64,000 nt of DNA from Spirosoma oryzicola (GTDB lineage Bacteria; Bacteroidota; Bacteroidia; Cytophagales; Spirosomataceae), in NCBI RefSeq assembly GCF_021233055.1, contig NZ_CP089538.1, forward strand, positions 2,992,501 through 3,056,500. The letters are read 5' to 3'. The position numbers were made by a program, and so were the translations under genes. The notes beneath the pieces are model-generated. The model was not told the origin of the DNA. It did not search any database and was given only the letters and a program-made list of their open reading frames with translations. How positions within the stretch are numbered: the first letter of the stretch is position 1; each line of letters begins with the position of its first letter. Shown here in pieces: positions 9,201 through 18,995 of the stretch.

Positions 9201-10061
9201 TCAATAAAAGCTTTCTATCTTTAAAATCTGCTCTTCAACTCCGCTGGGCACGACTCGGCGGCTGGCTACTATGGTCGGAGCCGCCTGGAGGGCGTCCACG
9301 AAGCCCTTCCGTATGTTTACGTCTTTAGGAACAGCCTTCAGAATAAGCAGTGTATGCCGCAGGGCGTAATAAAATGGCCGACGCAGCCAGTAGTACCAGA
9401 TGGTATCCCGGGTAATGTGTCGGGTACGCAACGAATTATTTCGTAGCTTAGACGGGTAATGGTGCGCAACGACATCGGCTGCGTAGGCCAGGCTCCACCC
9501 TATGGTACGCATGTCAACCGAAAATAAACGCTCTTCACCGGCAATGGCAAAACGGTTGTGAAAGCCCCCTACGCTCAGAAACGCTTCTCGCCGTACCACG
9601 ACGGCACAACACACAAAGCCAAGAATAGCAGGGCCAGGTAATGGTCGTGGATCAGTAATCGGACTGTCCTGCATGGCGTGACACACCGGATCTTCCGCTT
9701 CGTCTTCTCCCACCAGCACCTTTCCGGCCAACACACCCAAGTGCGGGTACTGCTCGAAATAAGACACCGCTTTATGCAGCGCACCCGGCACCCAAAAGGA
9801 ATCATCGTCGCAAAAGGTAATCAATGCTGTTTTTGCCCTTCGTACCCCTTCGTTACGAGCCGAACACGCCCGGTTTTCCGTTAACGCAACTACGGTTACA
9901 TCGGGAAACAGGGCCTTGACTTTCTCCGGTGTCCCATCGGTGGATGCATTGTCGACAACGACAATGGGTGGCTGTTCGGGTAAAGCAACTAATTTACCGA
10001 TTGTCCAAAGTAGCGTATCGACCCGGTTACGGGTGACAATAACAGCGGTTACATCAAGCAT
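9201..10061 (-). CDS. Glycosyltransferase family 2 protein
   Basis: 286 residues with a GT-A fold. It starts MLDVTAVIVTRNR, has the nucleotide-sugar motif VVVDNASTDGT and an acidic metal-binding cluster CDDD, then a C-terminal part with basic, tyrosine-rich stretches (WYYWLRRPFYYALRH) that may lie against the membrane. Family members move sugars from nucleotide donors to lipids, proteins or polysaccharides. The acceptor is unknown. The frame stays open upstream to an ATG at 10226, but those extra 55 residues do not resemble the family and overlap the rpoD terminator, so I place the start at 10061. Confidence 0.85.
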   Translation of the reverse strand: MLDVTAVIVTRNRVDTLLWTIGKLVALPEQPPIVVVDNASTDGTPEKVKALFPDVTVVALTENRACSARNEGVRRAKTALITFCDDDSFWVPGALHKAVSYFEQYPHLGVLAGKVLVGEDEAEDPVCHAMQDSPITDPRPLPGPAILGFVCCAVVVRREAFLSVGGFHNRFAIAGEERLFSVDMRTIGWSLAYAADVVAHHYPSKLRNNSLRTRHITRDTIWYYWLRRPFYYALRHTLLILKAVPKDVNIRKGFVDALQAAPTIVASRRVVPSGVEEQILKIESFY

Positions 10062-10186
10062 TGCCCAAGCTGATAAAATAGACGTTCCACTGGGACAACT
10101 GCGGAGGATAAGTGGGTGTTCGAAATGCCAAAGGCTGAACAAGCAAATGGCCTTCGCTTTGTCGTTTTCCAGAGGGGGTAAAAATG

Positions 10187-10219
10187 ATAAAGGCTCCCAC
10201 ACACGCAGGAGCCATTTAT
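10187..10219 (-). terminator. Probable terminator downstream of rpoD
   Basis: A hairpin with core GGCTCC (10192-10197) and GGAGCC (10208-10213), extended by A/T pairs, lies 19 nt past the rpoD stop. A T-rich stretch follows on the minus strand. Confidence 0.55.
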
Positions 10220-10237
10220 CACACACAAACAGGAATG

Positions 10238-11101
10238 TTAGCCAAGGTACGTTTTTAACGCCTTCGACCGGGACGTATGCCGGAGACGACGAATGGCTTT
10301 TTCTTTTATCTGACGAACCCGCTCACGGGTTAGATTGAATTTTTCACCAATTTCTTCCAGCGTCATGGCATGTTCGCCGTTTAAGCCAAAGTAAAGGGTA
10401 ATCACGTCGGCTTCGCGCTGGGTCAATGTCGACAAGGCCCGTTGTACTTCCTTCCGTAGCGAATCGTTGATCAGGCCCGAGTCGGGTTTATCTTCGCCAT
10501 CGTTTTCAAGCACATCAAGCAGGCTGTTTTCCTCACCCTGTACGAACGGAGCATCCATCGATACATGGCGACCCGAAATTTTCAGCGTGTCGACAACCTC
10601 AGCAGCTGAGATTTCAAGCACGGCTGCCAACTCTTCCGGTGACGGCTCACGCTCAAATTTTTGCTCCAGATCCGAAAACGTTTTCGAAATCTTGTTCAGC
10701 GAACCCACGCGGTTCAATGGCAGACGAACGATACGCGATTGCTCGGCAAGTGCCTGTAGGATCGACTGACGAATCCACCAAACGGCGTACGAAATAAACT
10801 TAAACCCGCGTGTTTCATCGAATCGCTGCGCGGCTTTGATCAAACCCAGGTTACCTTCGTTGATCAAATCACCCAGCGAAAGTCCTTGGTTCTGGTATTG
10901 CTTAGCAACCGAAACTACGAAGCGCAAGTTGGCTTTGGTCAACCGTTCCAGTGACAGCTGGTCACCTTCACGGATTTTTTGGGCCAGAGTTACTTCCTCG
11001 TCGGGCGTAAGCAGGTCTACTTTACCAATTTCCTGCAAGTACTTGTCTAACGACTGGCTCTCGCGGTTGGTAATCTGTTTTGAAATTTTTAGCTGTCTCA
11101 T
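10238..11101 (-). CDS. rpoD: Primary RNA polymerase sigma factor (RpoD/SigA), short Bacteroidota type
   Basis: The housekeeping sigma factor directs RNA polymerase to vegetative promoters. At 287 residues it has region 1.2 ([10 protein letters not shown]), regions 2.1-2.4 ([31 protein letters not shown]), region 3 and region 4 ([33 protein letters not shown]). It lacks the acidic region 1.1 and the large insert seen in proteobacterial sigma-70. This form goes with the TTG / TAnnTTTG promoters seen throughout the window. It lies 75 nt downstream of pnp on the same strand. Confidence 0.97.
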   Translation of the reverse strand: MRQLKISKQITNRESQSLDKYLQEIGKVDLLTPDEEVTLAQKIREGDQLSLERLTKANLRFVVSVAKQYQNQGLSLGDLINEGNLGLIKAAQRFDETRGFKFISYAVWWIRQSILQALAEQSRIVRLPLNRVGSLNKISKTFSDLEQKFEREPSPEELAAVLEISAAEVVDTLKISGRHVSMDAPFVQGEENSLLDVLENDGEDKPDSGLINDSLRKEVQRALSTLTQREADVITLYFGLNGEHAMTLEEIGEKFNLTRERVRQIKEKAIRRLRHTSRSKALKTYLG

Positions 11102-11176
11102 GATACGTTGCCCCTACTCGGGTAGCTCTATAACGCTAACTTTTGACGTTGCATTACACAAAAAAGTAACAATCAC

Positions 11177-13303
11177 TTACGCGTTTTTGTTCTCCGGCTT
11201 CGGAAGAAGAACTTTGCGAGATAAGCGATACTTTCCTGTCTTTTTATCGATGTCGATCAACTTTACGGAAACTTCTTCGCCTACTTGTAGAACGCCTTCC
11301 ATTGACTCCAGCCGTTCCCATTTAATCTCGGAAATATGCAAAAGTCCATCTTTTCCGGGCATAAATTCAACGAACGCACCGAAGGGCTGAATGGTTTTTA
11401 CTTTACCAACGTACACTTCGCCAACCTCCGGCACGGCCACAATACCCTTCACGCGGGAAACGGCTTTGTCCATGCTTTCCTTGTTGGTTGCGAAGATGCT
11501 TACCCAACCCGCATTATCGTGTTCATCGATGTTAACGACAGCACCCGAATCTTTTTGGATATCCTGAACGACTTTACCACCGGGTCCAATAACGGCACCG
11601 ATTTGGTTCGTCTCGATCTTGATAACAATGGCGCGGGGAGCGTGGGCTTTCAGATCCGAACGGACATCGGCAATTCCTTTCGCCATCTCGCCAAGAATGT
11701 GCAGACGGCCCCGGCGCGCTTGTTCCAACGCCTGTGCCAACACTTCATACGACAGACCGTCAACTTTCAGGTCCATCTGGCAGGCAACAATACCGTTTTC
11801 GGTACCCGTCACCTTGAAGTCCATATCACCCAGGTGATCTTCGTCACCGAGGATATCCGACAATACCGCGTATTTCTCGCCATCCGAGATCAGCCCCATG
11901 GCGATACCGGCTACTGGCGCTTTGATTTTGATACCCGCATCCATCAGCGCCATCGTTCCGGCACATACCGTTGCCATCGACGACGAACCGTTTGATTCCA
12001 GGATATCAGAAACGACCCGGATTGTGTACGGGTTCTCGGCTTCCGGTGGCAACACTTTCTTCAACGAACGGTGCGCCAGATTACCGTGTCCGATTTCCCG
12101 GCGGCCAGCGCCCCGGTTTGGTTTTACCTCACCGGTCGAAAAACCAGGGAAGTTATAGTGTAACAGGAATTTACTGTAGCCCTGGAACATCGCCTGATCG
12201 ACGATCTGCTCATCAATCTTGGTTCCCAGCGTAACCGTCGTTAATGACTGCGTTTCGCCCCGGGTAAACAAGGCTGATCCGTGCGGTCCCGGCAGATAGC
12301 CAGCCTCCGCCGAAATCGGACGGATTTGATCCAGCTGACGACCGTCTAACCGAACGCGCTCGTCAAGTACCAGTCGGCGGGACGCTTCCCAGACCAGATC
12401 ATGGAAATACGTTTTAACCAGACCGACGTTAACCTCCGATCCTTCGGGGAACGTAGCCAGGTATTCCTGCTGCACTTCTTTGAAGCCTTCCGAACGGCCC
12501 TTTTTGCTTGGGTTCTGCCGACGGGCTACTTCGTATATCTTATCGTAGCAATACGCCCGAACAGCCGCCCGCAGTTCTTCGTCGTGCGTTTCGTGGTTGT
12601 ACTCGCGCTTTTCGGTCTTGCCAACTTTCGCTTCCAGTTCTTTCTGCGCCTGGCACTGTACTTTGATGGCTTCGTGAGCGGCCTTGAGAGCCTCGACCAC
12701 TTCGGCTTCTGAGCATTCGCTCATCTCGCCTTCCACCATGCAAATATCTTTTTCCGTCGCGGCTACGATCAAATCAAGGGTAGCCCGGTCAAGATCAGCC
12801 GTTTTTGGGTTGATTTTGTACTGACCGTCAATCTTCGCCACCCGCACTTCGGAAATGGGACCGTTGAACGGAATATCCGATACGGCCAGCGCTGACGAGG
12901 CAGCTAGCGCGGCCAGGGCATCGGGCTGAACTTCCGGATCAGCCGAAATCAGGGTTATAATTACTTGTGTATCAGCGTGATAATTGTCGGGAAAAATAGG
13001 CCGCAGGGCACGGTCTACCAAACGACTGATCAGAATTTCGTGATCGCCCAGGCGACCTTCACGCCGTTGGAAGCTACCAGGAATTCGACCAGCAGACGCG
13101 AATTTTTCCTGATAATCAACCGATAAGGGCAGGAAATCAACGCCTTCTTTAGCCTCTTTACTCGATACGACTGTGGCTAACAGCATGGTGTCGCCCAACC
13201 GCACAACCACCGCTCCGTCGGCCTGTCTGGCCAGTTTGCCGGTTTCGATGGTAATTTCCCGCCCGTCGGGCAGCGCAACGGATTGCGTGGTGATTTGAAA
13301 CAT
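11177..13303 (-). CDS. pnp: Polyribonucleotide nucleotidyltransferase (PNPase)
   Basis: A phosphorolytic 3'-to-5' exoribonuclease that degrades mRNA and trims RNA ends, normally a trimer in the cytoplasm. The 708 residues carry two RNase PH domains (about 1-215 and 315-540) joined by a helical linker, then a KH domain with the IGPGGK loop and an S1 domain ([20 protein letters not shown]) near the C-terminus. Length and order are normal for the family. It lies downstream of rpsO on the same strand, the common rpsO-pnp arrangement, with a hairpin between the two genes. Confidence 0.97.
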   Translation of the reverse strand: MFQITTQSVALPDGREITIETGKLARQADGAVVVRLGDTMLLATVVSSKEAKEGVDFLPLSVDYQEKFASAGRIPGSFQRREGRLGDHEILISRLVDRALRPIFPDNYHADTQVIITLISADPEVQPDALAALAASSALAVSDIPFNGPISEVRVAKIDGQYKINPKTADLDRATLDLIVAATEKDICMVEGEMSECSEAEVVEALKAAHEAIKVQCQAQKELEAKVGKTEKREYNHETHDEELRAAVRAYCYDKIYEVARRQNPSKKGRSEGFKEVQQEYLATFPEGSEVNVGLVKTYFHDLVWEASRRLVLDERVRLDGRQLDQIRPISAEAGYLPGPHGSALFTRGETQSLTTVTLGTKIDEQIVDQAMFQGYSKFLLHYNFPGFSTGEVKPNRGAGRREIGHGNLAHRSLKKVLPPEAENPYTIRVVSDILESNGSSSMATVCAGTMALMDAGIKIKAPVAGIAMGLISDGEKYAVLSDILGDEDHLGDMDFKVTGTENGIVACQMDLKVDGLSYEVLAQALEQARRGRLHILGEMAKGIADVRSDLKAHAPRAIVIKIETNQIGAVIGPGGKVVQDIQKDSGAVVNIDEHDNAGWVSIFATNKESMDKAVSRVKGIVAVPEVGEVYVGKVKTIQPFGAFVEFMPGKDGLLHISEIKWERLESMEGVLQVGEEVSVKLIDIDKKTGKYRLSRKVLLPKPENKNA

Positions 13304-13438
13304 ACAACAGATTTTGAATACGCCCTCTTGCAGCTTTACCGCTATTCAGACCGGGACAATCCCGATCTGGTATTTACTTTATTTACGAACCGCTTTGATG
13401 TCAACGACTACTGACCTACTATGGAAATCACAAAAATG

Positions 13439-13470
13439 AGGGAATCTACTGATGAGCAGATTCCCTTTTT
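13439..13470 (-). terminator. Terminator or processing hairpin between rpsO and pnp
   Basis: Arms AGGGAATCT (13439-13447) and AGATTCCCT (13458-13466) enclose 10 nt, 19 nt after the rpsO stop. T-rich sequence flanks both sides, so it could act on either strand. It may limit read-through into pnp. Confidence 0.65.
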
Positions 13471-13484
13471 AGTGCGTGGTCCGA

Positions 13485-13760
13485 TTATTTTCTCAGGCCC
13501 AGTGCGGCCAGAATGGCCCGGTATCGTGTGATCTCTTTTTGTTGGAGGTAGTTCAACAGGCGCCGACGCTTACCTACTAATTTTAAAAGACCTAATTGGG
13601 TGCCGTAATCGTGCTTATGAACTTTCAGGTGCTCGGTCAAATGACTGATCCGGTACGTGAACAGCGCGATCTGGGATTCGGCCGACCCGGTGTCCGTTGC
13701 ACTTTTGGCGTGGCCCGAGGTGGAGAAAATCTCCTGTTTTTTATCGGTCGTTAGATACAT
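13485..13760 (-). CDS. rpsO: 30S ribosomal protein S15
   Basis: 91 residues. It binds the three-way junction of 16S rRNA helices 20-22 early in 30S assembly. The conserved core ([39 protein letters not shown] split across the two RNA-binding helices) is complete. I chose the ATG at 13760; the open frame extends to 13805, but a TATCTTTG promoter box at 13810-13803 puts the transcription start inside that extension. pnp follows downstream. Confidence 0.97.
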   Translation of the reverse strand: MYLTTDKKQEIFSTSGHAKSATDTGSAESQIALFTYRISHLTEHLKVHKHDYGTQLGLLKLVGKRRRLLNYLQQKEITRYRAILAALGLRK

Positions 13761-13802
13761 CTTCAGACAGCTAATTAATGAATAAAAAAATAATTTTGGG
13801 TG

Positions 13803-13810
13803 CAAAGATA
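13803..13810 (-). promoter_or_regulatory. -7 promoter element for rpsO
   Basis: TATCTTTG read on the minus strand fits the Bacteroidota -7 consensus TAnnTTTG, about 43 nt upstream of the rpsO ATG. No clear TTG is seen at the -33 position. Confidence 0.55.
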
Positions 13811-13877
13811 AGAAAAATAGTGATTTATTGGCGTTCTTTCCACTCGTTTTTCAAAATAACGAACGTTTGTTTTTCTT

Positions 13878-15389
13878 TTAGCCAACAGCTACCTTCTGCT
13901 CCTTCCGGGCCGCCCATTTTCGTTTTAATCGCTCCCAGGCAATGACATAAATGTCTTTATCGAAGAGCCGGGAATCATGGCGGGCACGCTGCATCAGAAA
14001 CAGCCCTACCGGAAACAAGACCAGATTAGCCATCCACGCGCCGATAGGTACCCACAACAACCCTTCTTTGGCGTATTTATCGCCGGTTAACGTCAGTACG
14101 TACAGAAAGATAAAGAATACAATCGATACCAGTACGGGCAAACCAAATCCTCCTTTTTTGATAATGGCTCCCATCGGGGCACCGATCAAAAACATCACGA
14201 ACACCGAAATGGCCTGCGTAAACTTGTGATGGGTTTCCAACTGGTATTTCCAGACGTTCTTTTCTTTTTCGTTCAGGTACGTCACGTTCGATGTGGCGTA
14301 CGACAGAATATTCTGCGCCTGGCTGTAGGCCGTTTGGGCCAGTTCGGGCTGGGCGATTTTTTGTTTATTCAGAACCGAATCGACCCACTTACCGTCTTTT
14401 ACAGGCACTTGTTTCGGCAGGTTGTTGGCGCTGTTGAGCTTAAACTGATAGTTGTAGTACTGCTTTGCCGTGTTGGCAACGCTCTGGCTCGTGTTTTTGT
14501 AATCCTTCTGCAACGAATCCGTCAGGGTCGAAAGCTGTTTCAGGTCTTTCATGTACTCGTGATACTCGAACTGGTTTTCGTCCGTACGCTTGATACCGAA
14601 CGACTCCAGACTGATAACGAGCCGGTAATCCTTGAATCCATTCCGGACGAACTCCGCTCCTTTGGCGGGTGAGCCATTGCTGGCGTAACTCACCGTACTA
14701 TTTCCGGAATATTCCTGGTAATCGTTTCCGTTGAAAAGCTCAAAGACGAGGTAAGTCCGGTCTTTATCCGTATACATCCGCCCCGAATCGGCCAGAATGA
14801 TTTCCCGGTTTCCGGTTTCCATTCCGTTCGTCGGATGTTTGTAGATGACCAGTCCTTTCAGCAAATCGCCGGTTGTACTTTCTTTAGCGGTTTTGACTTT
14901 CTGGTCCACTTTGATGCTGTAGCCCGGCAGGTCATTGTAAAAAATCCCTTCTTTTAGGCTGAGCGTCGCTTTGGCCGTCTTGATATCGTACAAAAGGCTG
15001 TAGCCTTTCAGATTGGCCCAGGGCGACACGCTGTTGTTGAACCAGAATGAAAACGCACTGATCCCCACAGCTACGATCAGTAAGGGGCGCATGGCACGGG
15101 TAAGCGAGATACCTGCACTTTTTAGAGCCGTCAGCTCAAAGAATTCGCCCAGATTTCCGAACGTCATCAGCGACGACAGCAGGACAGCCAGCGGCAGCGC
15201 TGTTGGAATGGTCAGTAGCGCAAAGTAAAAAAGCAGGCGACCGAAGGTGGCTAAATCGAGGTCTTTCGAAACAAAATCGTCAATATAAAACATCAGGAGC
15301 CGCATCAGAAAGATAAAGATGACGACACCCAGGGTCAGAATAAACGGCCCCCAGAATGAGCCGAGTACTAACTTATCTATTTTCTTCAT
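13878..15389 (-). CDS. LptF/LptG family permease (YjgP/YjgQ)
   Basis: An inner-membrane subunit of the lipopolysaccharide export machine, which passes LPS from the LptB2FG ABC transporter to the periplasmic bridge. The 503 residues show the family layout: three transmembrane helices at the N-terminus (starting KLVLGSFWGPFILTLGVVIF), a large periplasmic beta-jellyroll of about 250 residues, and three C-terminal helices (FVMFLIGAPMGAIIKKGGFG, then two more). The jellyroll is longer than in E. coli LptG and contains a glutamine/lysine-rich helical insert around residues 270-340. Which of LptF or LptG it is cannot be decided from one copy. The ATP-binding partner is not next to it. Confidence 0.88.
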   Translation of the reverse strand: MKKIDKLVLGSFWGPFILTLGVVIFIFLMRLLMFYIDDFVSKDLDLATFGRLLFYFALLTIPTALPLAVLLSSLMTFGNLGEFFELTALKSAGISLTRAMRPLLIVAVGISAFSFWFNNSVSPWANLKGYSLLYDIKTAKATLSLKEGIFYNDLPGYSIKVDQKVKTAKESTTGDLLKGLVIYKHPTNGMETGNREIILADSGRMYTDKDRTYLVFELFNGNDYQEYSGNSTVSYASNGSPAKGAEFVRNGFKDYRLVISLESFGIKRTDENQFEYHEYMKDLKQLSTLTDSLQKDYKNTSQSVANTAKQYYNYQFKLNSANNLPKQVPVKDGKWVDSVLNKQKIAQPELAQTAYSQAQNILSYATSNVTYLNEKEKNVWKYQLETHHKFTQAISVFVMFLIGAPMGAIIKKGGFGLPVLVSIVFFIFLYVLTLTGDKYAKEGLLWVPIGAWMANLVLFPVGLFLMQRARHDSRLFDKDIYVIAWERLKRKWAARKEQKVAVG

Positions 15390-15500
15390 GCTACTATGCC
15401 GCTCATGCGGTTCGAACAGCCCAGCAAACGGGCGACGATTCGTAGGTGGTTTCTATACTATACGTATAACCAGCGGCTACCGTTCATTCATTAACAATAA

Positions 15501-15893
15501 TTAACTGCCAACAATTTCCCGCAGCTTATCCATCAGGCCATCCCAAAGATCCTTTAGTTCGTCTTCGTCGGTGGTCGGTGAGTAATCTGTTACGCGCAAA
15601 AACGTCGACTGAGTAAGTTCGGATTGATCCACGCGGAAATCAATGTAATTATTGTCGGCTCCACTCTCCGCCGTATCCAGAAATTCAAAGCGCACGCCTT
15701 TGTTCTGCCGCATCGATACCTGCCGGGCAATGTGGCTCTCGTTGTCCCATTGAAAATCGTACCGTTGTTCAGGCATCGTATTGACTTTATTGGCGAACCA
15801 TTGCGATAAGCCGGATGCCGTACTGATGTAAGGAAACAGCATTTTGGGCGAAGCCCGGAGTTCATATTCGACAACAAATTTAAATTTCTCCAT
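15501..15893 (-). CDS. START-like (SRPBCC-fold) domain protein
   Basis: 130 residues forming one helix-grip domain, starting MEKFKFVVEYELRASPKMLFPYIST and ending in a long helix (ELKDLWDGLMDKLREI). The fold resembles AHSA1/polyketide cyclase-like proteins, but the family, common in Bacteroidota, has no established function. It has no signal peptide. It has one of the best promoters in the window and an 84-nt leader carrying an imperfect inverted repeat (15937-15971). It is transcribed away from tRNA-Met and towards the Lpt permease gene. Confidence 0.75.
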   Translation of the reverse strand: MEKFKFVVEYELRASPKMLFPYISTASGLSQWFANKVNTMPEQRYDFQWDNESHIARQVSMRQNKGVRFEFLDTAESGADNNYIDFRVDQSELTQSTFLRVTDYSPTTDEDELKDLWDGLMDKLREIVGS

Positions 15894-15983
15894 AGCGACT
15901 CATTTAGAAAAAGGAACAGGGATACACATCGGACGCTCAGCCCGTTAGTTCACAAACGGAATTAACGGCTGATGGGGTCTGAA

Positions 15984-16015
15984 CAAAGGTAAACGATTTT
16001 TTTTGCGAAAGTCAA
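15984..16015 (-). promoter_or_regulatory. Promoter of the START-like gene
   Basis: On the minus strand, TTG (16015-16013), 21 nt, then TACCTTTG (15991-15984) matches both elements of the Bacteroidota housekeeping promoter. Expected transcription start is near 15977. Confidence 0.7.
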
Positions 16016-16024
16016 CGCACTTTT

Positions 16025-16054
16025 TTGCTTCGGCGCAACTTTTGTGTACTTTTG
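16025..16054 (+). promoter_or_regulatory. Promoter of tRNA-Met
   Basis: TTG (16025-16027), a 19-nt spacer and TACTTTTG (16047-16054) match the consensus fully. The -7 element ends 13 nt before the mature tRNA. It lies back to back with the promoter of the START-like gene. Confidence 0.75.
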
Positions 16055-16067
16055 TGAAACCAAACCC

Positions 16068-16141
16068 GGCGGGGTAGCTCAGATGGTTAGAGCGTAGGAT
16101 TCATAACCCTAAGGTCGGCAGTTCGATCCTGCTCCCCGCTA
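16068..16141 (+). tRNA. tRNA-Met (CAU anticodon)
   Basis: A 74-nt cloverleaf. The acceptor stem is GGCGGGG with CCCCGCT (one G-U pair at the end), the D stem GCTC/GAGC, and the T arm GGCAG-TTCGATC-CTGCT. The anticodon CAU is at 16102-16104. The anticodon stem has an A-C pair next to the loop (16099/16107). CCA is not encoded. The 1-72 pair can form, which points to elongator rather than initiator tRNA. A lysidine-modified tRNA-Ile(CAU) cannot be excluded by eye, but the sequence resembles elongator Met in this phylum. Confidence 0.93.
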
Positions 16142-16149
16142 CAAGGATC

Positions 16150-16183
16150 AAGCCTTTTGCACCAACGCGAAAGGCTTTTTTTA
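16150..16183 (+). terminator. Intrinsic terminator after tRNA-Met
   Basis: Arms AAGCCTTT (16150-16157) and AAAGGCTT (16170-16177) are followed by a run of T residues, directly after the tRNA. Confidence 0.85.
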
Positions 16184-16500
16184 TGATTAGTTTGCCGTTA
16201 CCCGGTAGCTCGTCCTTTAGAAAGCTCCCCCACTTATCCGGCAAATAACCTCGCTTATCTCGCCGTCATTAACTCAAAAAGCCCTTATACGGCTCGGAAT
16301 CGCTTAAATGGACCGTTTTGCGACAATCTTTTGGTAGAACAGCGGACCAATCGGGTCGTAAATCCATTGCCGGAATACGGAAAAGACGGGCAACGGACCA
16401 TTTGCTGACAAAGCGGCCGCATTTACCCCCGATACCAAACCCTACCCTCGGCAATCAGGTTGGCTAATGGATCACGGATGTCCTCGTTTATCCAACAGTT
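16184..16500. other. Intergenic region without a recognisable gene
   Basis: 317 nt between the tRNA terminator and the lactonase. It contains short related words (GGACCGTTTTGC, GGACCATTTGC) but no convincing reading frame, RNA structure or full promoter. The lactonase promoter should be here but I could not identify it. Confidence 0.5.
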
Positions 16501-17595
16501 ATGACGCCAACCAAACCGGTCAGAGAAATAGTATACGTCGGTACGTACTCCGTTCGCGGTAGCCAGGGAATTTATGTTTTCTCCTTTAACCGAGCTAACG
16601 GTACGTTCGTACGTCAGCAAACCGTTGCCAATGCCAAGAGTCCTTCTTTTCTGGCGATCCACCCGTCGGGACGCTACCTGTATTCGGTCAATGAAGAAGA
16701 CGATCAGGGAGACGATCATTCGGGTACGGTCAATGCTTACGCCATCGATCCGCAATCCGGCGAACTTTCGTTTATTAACCAACAACGCACGCACGGGCAG
16801 GCACCTTGCCACATCAGCATTCACCCAAACGGGCGATTAGCGTTCGTTTCCAATTACGGGAGTGGGAGCCTGTCGGTACTGTCGCTGCTCGATGATGGGT
16901 CGTTCGGTGAAGTCGTCCAGCGAATACAGCATACGGGCAAAGGCGTTGATCCAGAACGACAGAACGAACCGCACGTCCATTCGGCCATTCTTTCAGCCGA
17001 TAGCCGGTTTCTGTACGTATCGGACCTGGGTACGGACAAGATCTACCTGTACGCAGTTGACGAGGAAAATGCAACGCTCACCCCTCATTCAACACCCTAT
17101 ATAACGGTTGCTCCCGGTTCAGGTCCCCGATTGGTCAGTGTTCACCCCAATGATCAGTTTATTTACTGCGTGAACGAAATGAGTTCGACGGTTGCCATCA
17201 TCCGGCGCGACATAGCGGCCAATACGTTTGAACTAGTTGACGATAACGTCCGCTTTTTACCCGAAAGCTACGCGGGCGAACGATCCGGGGGGGATATTCA
17301 CGTCGATGCCGCAGGGCGCTATCTGTACGTTACCAACCGGGGAAACAATGCGCTTGCCGGTTTCTCCATCGGGACGGAAGGCAGGCTAACGTATTGTAGC
17401 CTGCACTATACGGGTGGCGACGAACCCCGAAACTTTCTGGTGGACGACCAGGGAGACTACTTATTCGTCGGCCATCAGGAAACCGACAGGATCACCGTCT
17501 TCCAGCGCGACGCAGCCACGGGTGAACTAAGAGCCACAGGACAGGAGCTTTCCGTCCCGGCTTCGGTATGCCTGCTCATGCTTCGTCTGGAATAA
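16501..17595 (+). CDS. Lactonase family beta-propeller protein (6-phosphogluconolactonase-like)
   Basis: 364 residues forming a seven-bladed propeller of the YbhE/Pgl family (PF10282). Blade repeats are obvious: IVYVGTYS, FLAIHPSGRYLYSVNE, CHISIHPNGRLAFVSNYGSG, AILSADSRFLYVSDLGTDK, VSVHPNDQFIYCVNE and IHVDAAGRYLYVTNRGNN. Family members such as E. coli YbhE hydrolyse 6-phosphogluconolactone in the pentose phosphate pathway, but many are uncharacterised lactonases. No signal peptide is present, which fits a cytoplasmic role. It converges on the cysteine desulfurase gene, with 34 nt between their ends. Confidence 0.88.
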   Translation: MTPTKPVREIVYVGTYSVRGSQGIYVFSFNRANGTFVRQQTVANAKSPSFLAIHPSGRYLYSVNEEDDQGDDHSGTVNAYAIDPQSGELSFINQQRTHGQAPCHISIHPNGRLAFVSNYGSGSLSVLSLLDDGSFGEVVQRIQHTGKGVDPERQNEPHVHSAILSADSRFLYVSDLGTDKIYLYAVDEENATLTPHSTPYITVAPGSGPRLVSVHPNDQFIYCVNEMSSTVAIIRRDIAANTFELVDDNVRFLPESYAGERSGGDIHVDAAGRYLYVTNRGNNALAGFSIGTEGRLTYCSLHYTGGDEPRNFLVDDQGDYLFVGHQETDRITVFQRDAATGELRATGQELSVPASVCLLMLRLE

Positions 17596-17629
17596 AGCAA
17601 CATCAGAAGGCCCGTCCTTCTATCAGCCT

Positions 17630-18823
17630 TTACTTAACCAGCTCTTTCTGGTACAGACCAACCAGCGTATCGACGGCATAATCGACCTCCTCGGCGGTAT
17701 TGTATTTACCAAATGAGAAACGGACATAGCCGCGCTCAGCATCCAGGCCGGGTAAGGCTGCCAGCACGTGCGAGCCAACGTTGGACCCACTCGAACAGGC
17801 CGATCCACCAGAAGCGGAGATCCGGGCAATGTCTAAGCTAAACAAAAGCATATCATTGATGTCGGATGCGGGCAGGCTGACGTTCAGCACTGTATACAAG
17901 CTATTGTCGATATCAGCGGAGTCCCCATTGAACAAAACCGGTCCACCAGCGCCGTCGGGCATTTTTTCCCGAAGCTGCTCAATCATCCGGCGTTTCAACG
18001 ATGTGATGTGCTGCCGATGAGCGTCCATATCGCGGTAGGCAATTTCAAGCGCCTTCGCCAGGCCAACGATACCGTACACATTTTCGGTCCCCCCCCGCAT
18101 GTTGCGTTCCTGGGCACCTCCGTACATGAACGGGTGGATCTTGGCGCGGTCGGCATTGACGTACAGGAAACCGACGCCCTTGGGACCATGAAATTTATGG
18201 GCGGCTCCAACGATAAAGTCGACGGGTAACTGTTGCAGATCATGCCGGAAATGCCCCATCGTCTGCACCGTATCCGAATGAAAAATCGCGTCGTAGGCAC
18301 GGCAGATTTCGCCCGTTCGATGCAGGTCGAGCATGTTGCCGATTTCGTTATTGCCGTGCATAAGCGATACCAGCGAACGTCCGTTCCCTTCGTTTCGATT
18401 CGATTCCAGCAGCGATTCTAGATGAGCCAGATCAATGTGGCCTTTCCGGTCCACGTTAACCAGACTTAACCGAATAACGCCCCGCTTTGCCAAATGGTCG
18501 AGCGTGTGCAGTACGGCGTGGTGCTCTAGGGGCGACGTGATCGCATGGGTCAGCCCATACGTTTCGATGCTGCTCTGGATTGCGGTATTATCGGCTTCGG
18601 TACCACCCGAGGTAAAGAAAATTTCGGCGGGTGAGGTATTAAGCAAACCAGCCACTGTTTTCCGGGCTTTTTCAATGGCCGTCCGCACGGGCCGACCGTG
18701 ACTATGAATGGAGGATGGATTACCAAACTGCTCTGTCATAAGTGGTAACATAGCATCCAGAACTTCGGGGTCGAGCCGGGTCGTCGCGGCATTATCCAGG
18801 TATACAGCAGCAGTAGGTTTCAT
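17630..18823 (-). CDS. Cysteine desulfurase (NifS/IscS family)
   Basis: A PLP enzyme that converts cysteine to alanine and passes the sulfur as persulfide to Fe-S clusters or thio-modified tRNA. 397 residues. It starts at the conserved VYLDNAATT, has PLP contacts GGTEADN (about 73-79), the Schiff-base lysine in AAHKFHGPKG (K210) and the sulfur-carrying cysteine in SGGSACSSGS (C343). The short active-site loop ...SACSSGS fits the IscS/NifS group I layout. The open frame extends upstream to 18973, but the promoter box at 18865-18858 lies inside it, so I use the ATG at 18823. No IscU or regulator is adjacent. Confidence 0.93.
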   Translation of the reverse strand: MKPTAAVYLDNAATTRLDPEVLDAMLPLMTEQFGNPSSIHSHGRPVRTAIEKARKTVAGLLNTSPAEIFFTSGGTEADNTAIQSSIETYGLTHAITSPLEHHAVLHTLDHLAKRGVIRLSLVNVDRKGHIDLAHLESLLESNRNEGNGRSLVSLMHGNNEIGNMLDLHRTGEICRAYDAIFHSDTVQTMGHFRHDLQQLPVDFIVGAAHKFHGPKGVGFLYVNADRAKIHPFMYGGAQERNMRGGTENVYGIVGLAKALEIAYRDMDAHRQHITSLKRRMIEQLREKMPDGAGGPVLFNGDSADIDNSLYTVLNVSLPASDINDMLLFSLDIARISASGGSACSSGSNVGSHVLAALPGLDAERGYVRFSFGKYNTAEEVDYAVDTLVGLYQKELVK

Positions 18824-18857
18824 AGTTTGTCGAATATACGGTCGGCTTTTAATCCGG

Positions 18858-18865
18858 CAAAGGTA
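18858..18865 (-). promoter_or_regulatory. -7 promoter element for the cysteine desulfurase gene
   Basis: TACCTTTG on the minus strand matches TAnnTTTG, 34 nt upstream of the chosen ATG. No TTG is found at the expected -33 spacing. Confidence 0.5.
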
Positions 18866-18995
18866 CACCAAACCCCCGTAAAGTCGAAACACAATCCGAA
18901 TCTTGGGCGTTCTCCTAATTCTATTTATAACCAATCCCTGAATTATGAAACAGTGGCCCGACTCCACAGACATTGGGCCCTGATTACACCCGTGT

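Noticed and set aside
11336..11995. 219-codon open frame on the plus strand
   Set aside because: Lies wholly antisense to pnp, whose translation is fully conserved; no recognisable domain.
17596..17629. Small hairpin AGAAGG/CCTTCT between lactonase and cysteine desulfurase genes
   Set aside because: Only six pairs and no T run; too weak to call a terminator.
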